Part shown: positions 1 through 5,536 of the stretch, piece by piece | Layout of the letters: every line of letters starts with the position of its first letter | Numbering within the stretch: the stretch's first letter is position 1 | Origin: JBBKWH01 sp041165345 | Lineage (GTDB): Bacteria; Pseudomonadota; Gammaproteobacteria; Pseudomonadales; Moraxellaceae | Length of the DNA: 5,536 nucleotides | Reading direction: 5' to 3' | Assembly (NCBI GenBank): GCA_041165345.1 | Contig: JBEANQ010000161.1 | Span: 1 to 5,536 of the forward strand | Notes under the pieces: model-generated | Told to the model about the DNA's origin: nothing | Seen by the model: only the letters and a program-made list of their open reading frames with translations | Database searches by the model: none | Translations under genes and position numbers: made by a program

Positions 1-2
1 TT

Positions 3-230
3 AAGTATTCGGTGGTGTGGTGGAACACCCTACACCAAGGCTCAACCTTTACCCTGACCGCTGCGCCTAAAATGGACTCCAGCATGTATGTGCCGTTGCT
101 CATCATGTTATTGGGGTTTTATGTCTTGGTGGCAGCGTTGGTGCTGTATCGCAGTTGCACCCTGATTTTGCAGCGCGAACAACACAGCCGCTGGGTGCAG
201 GATTGGGTTCGTCAACAGGAGCAAGCATGA
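3..230 (+). CDS. ccmC: Heme exporter protein CcmC, C-terminal part (5' end outside window)
   Basis: This is the 3' end of ccmC, an inner-membrane protein of System I cytochrome c maturation that loads heme onto CcmE. The reading frame is open from the left edge and ends in TGA at 228-230, leaving about 75 residues. The segment VVWWNTLHQGST is the conserved family signature near the last periplasmic loop. Its His is probably the second of the two conserved heme-ligand histidines of CcmC; that assignment comes from family knowledge. A hydrophobic stretch from about MYVPLLIMLLGF to VLVAALVLY is the last membrane helix, followed by a basic, Gln-rich cytoplasmic tail. The stop overlaps the ccmD start (ATGA), which implies coupled translation. 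The GTG at 12 is not a real start, because the conserved frame continues upstream of it. Confidence 0.93.
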   Translation, partial: KYSVVWWNTLHQGSTFTLTAAPKMDSSMYVPLLIMLLGFYVLVAALVLYRSCTLILQREQHSRWVQDWVRQQEQA

Positions 231-418
231 CGCCAGCATTTGACAGTTTTTCGGCCTTTGTGGCGATGGGACATCATGGGGCTTATGTGTGGAGCGCATG
301 GGGGTTGACCCTGTTGTGCGTACTGGCCTTGATTGTGGACGCCCGTGCGCGCCGTCGCCGTTTTATTCAAGAAACTGCTGCGCGCTTACGGCGAGCCGCA
401 GCACGTCAGGAGGCCTAA
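227..418 (+). CDS. ccmD: Heme exporter protein CcmD
   Basis: CcmD is a small single-span membrane protein that associates with CcmABC and helps release heme-loaded CcmE. The product is 63 residues, a normal size for this family. The conserved family patch is visible as GHHGAYVW at residues 15-22, followed by one hydrophobic helix (about 23-38) and a strongly basic tail (ARARRRRF, then Arg/Ala-rich), which predicts a cytoplasmic C-terminus. An in-frame ATG exists upstream at 155, but it would overlap ccmC by 76 bases. The ATG at 227 has an AGGAG at 217-221 with 5-base spacing, overlaps the ccmC stop by 4 bases, and gives the expected protein length. It lies between ccmC and ccmE in the standard order. 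Confidence 0.92.
   Translation: MTPAFDSFSAFVAMGHHGAYVWSAWGLTLLCVLALIVDARARRRRFIQETAARLRRAAARQEA
408..413 (+). promoter_or_regulatory. Ribosome binding site of ccmE
   Basis: A perfect AGGAGG lies inside the last codons of ccmD, 11 bases before the ccmE ATG at 425. It is the strongest Shine-Dalgarno match in the window, supports the ccmE start, and suggests that ccmE can be translated well without coupling to ccmD. Confidence 0.75.
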
Positions 419-424
419 TCTGCC

Positions 425-880
425 ATGAATGCCAAGCGTAAACGCCACCTGATTTGGCTACTGATTATTGTGGCGGGGGTGTCAATGGCCACAGGACTGA
501 TTTTGTATGCCCTGCGCGCCCAGACCGACTATTTTTATGCCCCTGCGCAATTGGCAAGCGGTGAAGCGCCGTCAGACAAACGGATTCGGGCAGGGGGCAT
601 GGTGGTCAAAGGGAGCGTACAACGCTCATCGACCAGCCTGACCACCACCTTTAAAATCACCGACTTTAAAGCCACTGTGCTGGTGAGTTATACCGGTATT
701 TTGCCCGACCTGTTTGCCGAAAATTCGGGTATTGTCGGGACAGGTGAACTGAAAAATGGCGTGTTTGTGGCTGAAGAAATTCTGGCCAAACATGATGAAA
801 AATACATGCCCCCTGAAGTTAATGCCGCCCTCAAAGCCCAAGGCCGACTGCCGAGTGGCGGAAAAATGCCAGCGCCTTAA
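425..880 (+). CDS. ccmE: Periplasmic heme chaperone CcmE
   Basis: CcmE is a membrane-anchored periplasmic chaperone that binds heme covalently and passes it to the CcmF/H ligation complex. The product is 151 residues. A basic N-terminus (MNAKRKRHL) leads into one uncleaved membrane anchor (about residues 9-30), followed by the beta-barrel OB-fold domain with segments such as RAGGMVVKGSV, DFKATVLVSYTGILPDLF and GVFVAEEILAKHDEKYMPPE. The heme-attachment motif HDEKY is intact at H123-Y127, matching the His and Tyr of characterised CcmE proteins. The C-terminal tail is short and Pro/Gly-rich, as is usual. It follows ccmD after 6 bases. A strong terminator comes 23 bases after the stop, so it is the last gene of this transcript; ccmF does not follow. 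Confidence 0.96.
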   Translation: MNAKRKRHLIWLLIIVAGVSMATGLILYALRAQTDYFYAPAQLASGEAPSDKRIRAGGMVVKGSVQRSSTSLTTTFKITDFKATVLVSYTGILPDLFAENSGIVGTGELKNGVFVAEEILAKHDEKYMPPEVNAALKAQGRLPSGGKMPAP

Positions 881-903
881 GGGGTGTCATGCCGCGTTGA
901 TGG

Positions 904-937
904 AAAAAACCGTTCATGCCCATGAGCGGTTTTTTTT
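904..937 (+). terminator. Intrinsic terminator after ccmE
   Basis: A 14-bp stem (904-917 with 922-935, one G-T wobble) closes a 4-base GCCC loop. The 3' side ends in eight T residues (930-937) and the 5' side begins with six A residues. It ends the ccm transcript and sits well before the next gene. The A-run on the other side means it could also work on the minus strand, but no minus-strand gene is seen nearby. Confidence 0.92.
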
Positions 938-951
938 GTGCCCTAAATCAG

Positions 952-1026
952 TCATGATCAGGCGCAACGGTCATGCCACCCCACCAACGACCGTTAAAAA
1001 AACAAGGGAGCAAGACCTGATCATGA
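952..1026 (+). promoter_or_regulatory. Nested inverted repeats in the leader of the MBL-fold gene
   Basis: An 11-base perfect inverted repeat is formed by TCATGATCAGG (952-962) and CCTGATCATGA (1016-1026). The right arm contains the start codon at 1023. Nested inside is a 7-base perfect repeat, AACGGTC (966-972) and GACCGTT (989-995). The A-rich stretch between the inner and outer right arms (996-1015) holds the AGGGAG ribosome binding site. In RNA this could fold so that the start codon is paired while the Shine-Dalgarno is exposed. In DNA the arms, each containing TGATCA, could be paired operator sites. The repeats are read directly; any regulatory role is inference. Confidence 0.5.
1005..1010 (+). 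promoter_or_regulatory. Ribosome binding site of the MBL-fold gene
   Basis: AGGGAG lies 12 bases before the ATG at 1023. It supports that start over the in-frame codons further upstream, which would reach back across the terminator into ccmE. The spacing is slightly long. Confidence 0.6.
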
Positions 1027-1859
1027 AGATTCATCATTTAAACTGCGGCAGCGTATGCCCATCCTGTCAACGTTTGATGCAAGGGCGTGGTGGCTGGCTT
1101 GAGCCTGCGCAAATGTGTTGCCATTGCTTGCTGATTGAAGATGAAAACGGTTTGGTACTGGTGGACACAGGCTTTGGGGTGCAAGATGTCACCCATGCAC
1201 AAAGCTTGGGTGCAGGGTTTTTGGCGGTGATGCGTCCCAAGCTTGACTTGGCCGAAACAGCCTTGCGCCAAGTGCAGGCCTTGGGTTATTCACCCAGTGA
1301 TGTGCAGCATATTGTGGTCACGCATTTGGACTTAGACCACGCAGGAGGTCTGCCAGACTTTCCCAAAGCGCGTGTCCATGTGTTGCAGCAAGAGCATGAT
1401 GCCGCGCTCAATCCTAAAACCATTCCAGAGCGCTCCCGCTATCGGGCGCATCAATTTGCGCATCGTCCACGCTGGCACACCTACCAACCCACCGACCAGA
1501 CATGGTATGGGTTTTCGGGCGTGCGTGAAGTGGCTGGCATTGATCGCACCATCCTGTTGGTGCCATTGCTGGGGCATACTCAAGGTCATTGCGGAATTGC
1601 AGTGCAGGATGGCGACGGTTGGTTGTTGCATGTGGGTGACTTGTACTTTGACCGTCGCAGCTTGCAGGGGCAAGCACCAACCTTAATGCAACTGTCGGAA
1701 CGCCTGATGGCGCATGACAACGCGCAACGTCTGGCTAACGTGGCACGGGTCGAGCAATTGCGCCGCGATCAAGGCCGGTTTATTGATATTTTTTGCGCCC
1801 ACGACCCCTTAGAGTTGGCACAGATGCAGGCCAAGCGTCAGTCTGTCACGGTGGTTTGA
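1023..1859 (+). CDS. Metallo-beta-lactamase-fold hydrolase (AHL-lactonase-like subgroup)
   Basis: This is a soluble zinc-type hydrolase of 278 residues with the full metal-ligand set of the MBL fold. It has HLDLDH at 101-106 (the HxxxDH pattern), H189 in GHTQGH, D206 in HVGDLYFD and H260 in FCAHD. The opening MKIHHLNCGS and the stretch CHCLLIE...GLVLVDTGFG (about 34-52) resemble a broad subfamily that includes N-acyl homoserine lactonases, but the substrate cannot be read from the sequence. There is no signal peptide, so it is probably cytoplasmic. The N-terminus is unusually Cys-rich (C8, C12, C15, C32, C33, C35). The start at 1023 is chosen because the family-like N-terminus begins there and a ribosome binding site precedes it. 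The gene stands alone between a terminator and a hairpin-rich gap, so it is probably its own transcription unit. Confidence 0.85.
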   Translation: MKIHHLNCGSVCPSCQRLMQGRGGWLEPAQMCCHCLLIEDENGLVLVDTGFGVQDVTHAQSLGAGFLAVMRPKLDLAETALRQVQALGYSPSDVQHIVVTHLDLDHAGGLPDFPKARVHVLQQEHDAALNPKTIPERSRYRAHQFAHRPRWHTYQPTDQTWYGFSGVREVAGIDRTILLVPLLGHTQGHCGIAVQDGDGWLLHVGDLYFDRRSLQGQAPTLMQLSERLMAHDNAQRLANVARVEQLRRDQGRFIDIFCAHDPLELAQMQAKRQSVTVV

Positions 1860-1879
1860 TCTGCACGATTGATGCTGAT

Positions 1880-1912
1880 TCGGCCATCTTTGCAACCCTG
1901 TAAAATGGCCGA
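1880..1912 (+). other. Hairpin 1 downstream of the MBL-fold gene
   Basis: TCGGCCAT (1880-1887) pairs perfectly with ATGGCCGA (1905-1912). After one bulged C (1888), TTTGCA (1889-1894) pairs with TGTAAA (1899-1904) with one G-T wobble, closing a 4-base ACCC loop. This gives a 14-bp stem with a single bulge, 20 bases after the MBL stop codon. It is followed only by TT rather than a real T-run, so it is a poor intrinsic terminator. It could stabilise the 3' end of the MBL mRNA or belong to a structured leader for the oxidoreductase operon. Confidence 0.55.
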
Positions 1913-1918
1913 TTAGCC

Positions 1919-1952
1919 CCTGTTGGCCGAGCGAGCCTGATCGGTCAACGGG
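1919..1952 (+). other. Hairpin 2 upstream of the oxidoreductase operon
   Basis: CCTGTTGGCCGA (1919-1930) pairs along its whole length with TCGGTCAACGGG (1941-1952): 12 bp with two G-T wobbles and a 10-base loop. It starts 6 bases after hairpin 1 and is not followed by a T-run. Its left arm repeats the TGGCCGA core of hairpin 1's right arm. It lies 122 bases before the chosen start of the next gene, so it may be part of that gene's leader RNA or of an operator region. Confidence 0.5.
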
Positions 1953-2074
1953 TATATTCAGCGGCAACGTGTATCCGTATTTGCTCAAAACAGCATCATG
2001 CCGTCATCAAAATGCACTGCCCACCTGTGCCAGAAGCGATTAAGCTTGTACACAGCATCTTTTTGAAGCCGGAC

Positions 2075-4321
2075 ATGATGAAAAAAATTGAAGTCTATGC
2101 AGCACCTGCGGGTGGTTGGGCGTCTTTAAAAGGCACGGCAGCCACGTTTTTAAATAAAGATACTTTGCTCAAAGGCGGCGTCAGTATGCGCCATGTAAAT
2201 CAGCCTAGTGGGGGCATTAAATGCCCCAGTTGTGCATGGCCGGACTCTGCCCATGCCAAACCGATTGATTTTTGTGAAAGTGGTGCAAAAGCCGTTGCCT
2301 TTGAGGCCACCGCCAAACGGATTGACAACGATTTTTTTGCCAAGCACAGCGTGGCCGAACTGAAAACATGGTCAGATTTTCAGTTAGATCAATTGGGTCG
2401 ATTGACTCATCCCATGAAGTACGACGCCAGCACCGACCACTATGTGCCCATCGATTGGGCACAGGCATATGCCGAAATCGGCCAGTTTTTGCGTGAGCAA
2501 ACGACGCCACCGCGTGCTGCGTTTTATACCTCGGGCAAGGTGGGCAACGAGACGGCCTTTTGTTATCAATTAATGGTGCGCGAATACGGCAGCAATAACT
2601 TTCCCGATTGCTCCAATATGTGCCATGAACCCACCAGCGTGGGCTTGTCCGAACAAATTGGCATTGGCAAAGCCACGGTAATTCGCACCGACTTTGAGCA
2701 TTGTGACCTGATTTTATCGTTTGGTCATAACCCTGGCACCAACCATCCGCGCTCGTTGATTGCCCTGCGTGAAGCCAAAAAAAATGGCGCAGTCTTGGTG
2801 GCCGTCAACCCCCTGCGTGAGCGGTCGCTAGAGCGTTATCGACACCCACAAAGCCCCGTCGAAATGCTGATGGGCAAAGCTACCGAGCTGGCGGCTGATC
2901 ATTTTATACAGGTTAAAGTCGGTGGTGATTGCGCCCTGATTACCGGCATGATCAAAGCCTTTTTAGAGATAGGCACGCCTGATGCGGCCTTTATTGCCGA
3001 ACATACCAGCGACTACCACAACCTCTGTGACTTTGTGGCGGCGCAGCATTGGGATGAACTCGAAGCCGCCGCAGGCATCGACCGTGAACAGATGTATACG
3101 CTGGCGCGGATCTATGATCACAGCAAAAATACTATTGCCATTTGGGGCATGGGCATTACCCAACATGAAACGGGTCTCGACAATATTCACATGATCATCA
3201 ACCTGCTGTTGCTGAAGGGCAATATTGGGCGGGTGGGAACAGGCGCGTGTCCGGTTCGGGGGCATTCCAATGTGCAGGGTGATCGCACCATGGGGATTCA
3301 TGAAAAACCTGACCTTGGCATGATGGATCGGATTGAGCAGCGGTTTGGCTTTGTACCACCGCGCACTGCTGGCATGGATGTGTTGGCCACCTTGCAGGCC
3401 ATGCAAGCCGGTGAGCTAGATTTTTTAATGGGTTTGGCCGGTAATTTTGCCAAAGCCACGCCCGATACCAGCGCCACCTTGCGTAATCTTGAGCTGCTCA
3501 AAATGACCGTGATGGTCTCGATCAGCTTAAACCGCTCGCATTTGCATCATGGGCAAGCGGCCTATATCTTGCCTACCATTGCCCGCACAGAAGCCGACCA
3601 TCAGGACTCGGGGTTTCAAAGCATTACCATTGAAGACTCAATGTCGAATGTGACCTTGTCGCGTGGTTTTAACCCACCAGCGTCCAACACTTTGCAGTCG
3701 GAAACCGCCATTGTGGCCGGTATTGCGCAAGCCACCTTGCCGCACAGCCGCGTGCCTTGGGCTGAATTTGTGGCCGACTACGACCGCATTCGTGATGCGA
3801 TCAGCCATGTGGTGAACGGTTTTGCCGACTTTAATGCCCGTGTTCGGCAGCCCCGTGGGTTTTATTTGGGCAACGCCGCCCGTGAGCGCCGCTGGAATAC
3901 CATCACCCAAAAGGCGCAATTTTTAGTGCCGCAACAAGCCTTGGTGCCCCGTATTTTGCAACAGCCAGACACCTTGCGCCTGACCACCATTCGTGCGCAT
4001 GGCCAATTTAATACCACCATTTATGACATGGACGACCGCTATCGCGGGGTATACGGCGAGCGGGATGTGCTGTTTATGCACCCTAAGCAAATGACCCACA
4101 TGGGGTTGGTGGCAGGGCAACGGGTCGATGTCACGGCGGTGTATGCCAGTGGCGACCGTGTGTTAAACGGGCTTAAACTGATGCCGTTTGATTTACCGCT
4201 CGATTGTGTGGCCGCCTATTACCCCGAAGCCAACGACTTGATTCCGCTCGAGCATCATGTGCCACGCGCCCATACCCCCGCCTATAAGTCGATTCCGGTG
4301 CGGATTCGGGCGAGCGTATGA
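2075..4321 (+). CDS. FdhF/YdeP-family molybdopterin oxidoreductase
   Basis: This is a 748-residue molybdopterin-guanine-dinucleotide oxidoreductase closely resembling E. coli YdeP (about 759 residues), a formate-dehydrogenase-like alpha subunit whose substrate is not established. The N-terminal iron-sulfur region has CPSCAWPD (C50, C53) and C67 in FCESGAKA, which is fewer Cys than the four of classical formate dehydrogenase. NFPDCSNMCHEPTSVGL (about 175-191) carries C183 at the place of the molybdenum-bound Sec/Cys; it is an ordinary TGC codon. Other family blocks are GHNPGTNHPRS (about 217-227), GMGITQH (358-364) and GACPVRGHSNVQGDR (about 390-404). The C-terminal dinucleotide-binding domain spans about 635-745 (HGQFNTTIYDMDDRYRG). 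There is no twin-arginine signal, so it is cytoplasmic. MMKKIEVY aligns with the E. coli start, and a weak GAAG at 2065-2068 precedes it. ATG 2078 is equally possible, while ATG 2012 would add 21 residues without family support or a ribosome site. fdhD overlaps its end. Confidence 0.93.
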   Translation: MMKKIEVYAAPAGGWASLKGTAATFLNKDTLLKGGVSMRHVNQPSGGIKCPSCAWPDSAHAKPIDFCESGAKAVAFEATAKRIDNDFFAKHSVAELKTWSDFQLDQLGRLTHPMKYDASTDHYVPIDWAQAYAEIGQFLREQTTPPRAAFYTSGKVGNETAFCYQLMVREYGSNNFPDCSNMCHEPTSVGLSEQIGIGKATVIRTDFEHCDLILSFGHNPGTNHPRSLIALREAKKNGAVLVAVNPLRERSLERYRHPQSPVEMLMGKATELAADHFIQVKVGGDCALITGMIKAFLEIGTPDAAFIAEHTSDYHNLCDFVAAQHWDELEAAAGIDREQMYTLARIYDHSKNTIAIWGMGITQHETGLDNIHMIINLLLLKGNIGRVGTGACPVRGHSNVQGDRTMGIHEKPDLGMMDRIEQRFGFVPPRTAGMDVLATLQAMQAGELDFLMGLAGNFAKATPDTSATLRNLELLKMTVMVSISLNRSHLHHGQAAYILPTIARTEADHQDSGFQSITIEDSMSNVTLSRGFNPPASNTLQSETAIVAGIAQATLPHSRVPWAEFVADYDRIRDAISHVVNGFADFNARVRQPRGFYLGNAARERRWNTITQKAQFLVPQQALVPRILQQPDTLRLTTIRAHGQFNTTIYDMDDRYRGVYGERDVLFMHPKQMTHMGLVAGQRVDVTAVYASGDRVLNGLKLMPFDLPLDCVAAYYPEANDLIPLEHHVPRAHTPAYKSIPVRIRASV

Positions 4322-5106
4322 GCGACACGTTGGCCGTGATGCCGCCAGTGTTGTCCTGTCAATCGGCAGTGCAGCATCGAGGCGGGCAGGTTGCCACTGT
4401 GGCGTTAAATCTAGCCGAAGAAGTGCCTACAGCATTGGTTTATAACGGTATTTCTCATGCGGTGTTGATGACAACGCCACAGCATTGGCGCGAGTTGGCC
4501 TATGGTTTTTCGCTCACTGAGGGCATTATTGGTCAGGCGCATGATATTTATGCCGTTGAGCTAGACCCACAGCAGCAGGGCATGAATATACAGATTGAGC
4601 TGTCCTCGGCCTGCTTTGCCCGCCTCAAACAACGACGTCGCCAACTGACGGGACGAACCGGCTGTGGCCTGTGTGGTGTTGAATCCTTGCACATGGCACG
4701 GCCAGACCTGCCTGCGGTGGATGTCGTCTGGCACGGTGATGTCACGCAGATTCAGCAGGCGTTTCGCCGTTTGCCCAGCCTACAACCCATTAATCAATTG
4801 ACCGGTGGCTGTCATGCGGCTGCGCTGTTGTTGGCGGATCAATCGTTACAGGTCTTTGAAGACGTTGGGCGGCACAATGCTCTCGACAAATTGATTGGTT
4901 GGCGTATGTTGCAAACCGCTGTGCCGCAAGGGGCGGTGCTACTAACCTCACGACTGTCATTTGAATTGGTTCAAAAAGCCGCTTATGCGCAGTTGCCACT
5001 CTTAGCCGCTATCTCTGCGCCCACGGCGTTAGCGGTTGAGCTGGCGCAACAGGTTGGGGTGCAATTGGTGGCCTTTGTGCGCGACGACCGTATGACATGG
5101 CTGTAA
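4318..5106 (+). CDS. fdhD: Formate dehydrogenase accessory sulfurtransferase FdhD
   Basis: FdhD takes sulfur from the cysteine desulfurase IscS and inserts it into the molybdenum cofactor of formate-dehydrogenase-type enzymes in the cytoplasm. The product is 262 residues, close to the usual length. Family blocks appear in order: EEVPTALVYNGISHAVLM (about 34-51), GFSLTEGII (63-71), the sulfur-carrying loop GRTGCGLCGVESL with C116 and C119, LTGGCHAAAL (161-170), VFEDVGRHNALDKLIG (179-194) and LTSRLSFELVQKAA (209-222). The two loop cysteines match the CxxC of E. coli FdhD. The ATG overlaps the oxidoreductase stop by 4 bases (ATGA) with only a weak ribosome site, so translation is probably coupled. 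The pairing implies that the upstream enzyme is its client. No clear terminator follows. Confidence 0.95.
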   Translation: MSDTLAVMPPVLSCQSAVQHRGGQVATVALNLAEEVPTALVYNGISHAVLMTTPQHWRELAYGFSLTEGIIGQAHDIYAVELDPQQQGMNIQIELSSACFARLKQRRRQLTGRTGCGLCGVESLHMARPDLPAVDVVWHGDVTQIQQAFRRLPSLQPINQLTGGCHAAALLLADQSLQVFEDVGRHNALDKLIGWRMLQTAVPQGAVLLTSRLSFELVQKAAYAQLPLLAAISAPTALAVELAQQVGVQLVAFVRDDRMTWL

Positions 5107-5236
5107 CGTCGGTTGATTATTGATATTGAGATGTGGTGCGACACACACTGACGTCCATCGGTGTTGGATGGCTGGTATGAATATCGTCGTTTTTTTAAGC
5201 TCAAGACTTATTCATCTCACACACTTGACCGACATC

Positions 5237-5536
5237 ATGACACTACTCACTGCGCTACAACAGATTCCAAACCACTATCCCTTTGCACGTTGGCAAGACA
5301 GCTTTGCGGACGGCCTTGTCCAATACACCCCCGAAAACTGCGCTGCCGCCCAACACATCATGGATCAATTATTGCTGCAACTGAGCCAATTGGGGCAGGG
5401 CGCAACCCCAGCCGATCAACTGGCGGCCATGCAGCAGGCGGTAGAAGCCTTAAACGATTTAAATGACCAGATTGATGGCCTCATTGAAACCGGCGAGCGC
5501 GAAGACCTCTGCGCGTTGTTTAATCACATCAGCAGT
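5237..5536 (+). CDS. Unrecognised conserved-looking protein, N-terminal part (runs off window)
   Basis: The frame is open to the right edge and gives 100 residues beginning MTLLTALQQIPNHYPFARWQ. I cannot assign a function. The visible part is soluble, acidic and probably mostly helical, rich in Leu, Gln and Ala, with a likely long helix through DQLAAMQQAVEALNDLND (about 60-77) and then IDGLIETGEREDLCALF (79-95). There is no signal peptide, membrane segment or metal motif. Codon use is like the neighbours, which supports a real gene. No good Shine-Dalgarno precedes ATG 5237. The same frame has an earlier ATG at 5177, adding 20 residues (MNIVVFLSSRL...) that look less like the rest, so the start is uncertain. 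The 130-base gap to fdhD suggests separate transcription. Confidence 0.7.
   Translation, partial: MTLLTALQQIPNHYPFARWQDSFADGLVQYTPENCAAAQHIMDQLLLQLSQLGQGATPADQLAAMQQAVEALNDLNDQIDGLIETGEREDLCALFNHISS

Noticed and set aside
756..1022. A long N-terminal extension of the MBL-fold protein beginning inside ccmE
   Set aside because: It would overlap ccmE out of frame, cross the strong terminator, and have a low-complexity, unfamily-like sequence. ATG 1023 has a ribosome site and the typical N-terminus.
1919..1952. Hairpin 2 as an intrinsic terminator or a defined molybdenum-cofactor riboswitch
   Set aside because: It has no T-run after the stem, and I could not match the wider sequence to the known riboswitch layout by eye, so only the hairpin is reported.
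2012..2074. Earlier ATG at 2012 for the oxidoreductase
   Set aside because: No ribosome binding site precedes it, and the extra 21 residues have no counterpart in E. coli YdeP, whose N-terminus aligns with the Met at 2075.
2963..3406. 147-residue minus-strand open frame inside the oxidoreductase gene
   Set aside because: It lies wholly opposite a confidently identified gene, has no recognisable motif or ribosome site, and its composition is that of an antisense shadow.
5107..5236. Promoter, FNR-type site or terminator in the gap after fdhD
   Set aside because: Several TTGAT-like words occur near 5112-5128, but there is no matching ATCAA half-site, no well-spaced -35/-10 pair, and only a weak 5-bp CCATC/GATGG stem far from the T-run at 5190-5196.
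5161..5466. Competing plus-strand frame across the last gene
   Set aside because: Its product is rich in His, Arg, Cys and Ser with no coherent structure, while the frame from 5237 gives a protein-like sequence that stays open to the window end.

Overview
The window reads as a gammaproteobacterial chromosome fragment of moderate GC. The organism cannot be named from this sequence. The inference rests on close residue-level resemblance of the last two recognisable genes to E. coli YdeP and FdhD, and on a System I (Ccm) cytochrome c maturation cluster at the left end. All genes are on the + strand, and nothing in the window suggests a mobile element, phage, CRISPR array or RNA gene.

Layout. 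(1) Positions 3-880 hold the 3' end of ccmC followed by ccmD and ccmE, which are tightly packed (4-base overlap, then a 6-base gap). They code for heme delivery to the periplasm for c-type cytochrome assembly. The cluster ends in a strong intrinsic terminator at 904-937 directly after ccmE, so ccmF is not in its common place downstream. (2) Positions 1023-1859 hold a single metallo-beta-lactamase-fold hydrolase gene with a full set of metal ligands. Its 5' leader contains two nested perfect inverted repeats, and the outer one includes the start codon. (3) A 215-base gap (1860-2074) contains two adjacent strong hairpins whose arms share the same core and could pair in alternative ways. (4) Positions 2075-5106 hold a two-gene operon. 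The first gene is a YdeP/FdhF-like molybdopterin oxidoreductase, and the second, overlapping it by 4 bases, is fdhD, the sulfurtransferase that matures such enzymes. (5) After a 130-base spacer, the 5' part of an unrecognised small-protein gene runs off the window end.

How they fit together. CcmC, CcmD and CcmE form a heme-handling relay. The oxidoreductase and FdhD make an enzyme plus maturation-factor pair, since FdhD passes sulfur to the molybdenum cofactor of formate-dehydrogenase-type enzymes. No iron-sulfur or cytochrome partner subunit of a formate dehydrogenase is encoded beside them, which is usual for the soluble YdeP-like branch. The coding content is mostly ordinary. The least explained parts are the two structured intergenic regions, 952-1026 and 1880-1952.
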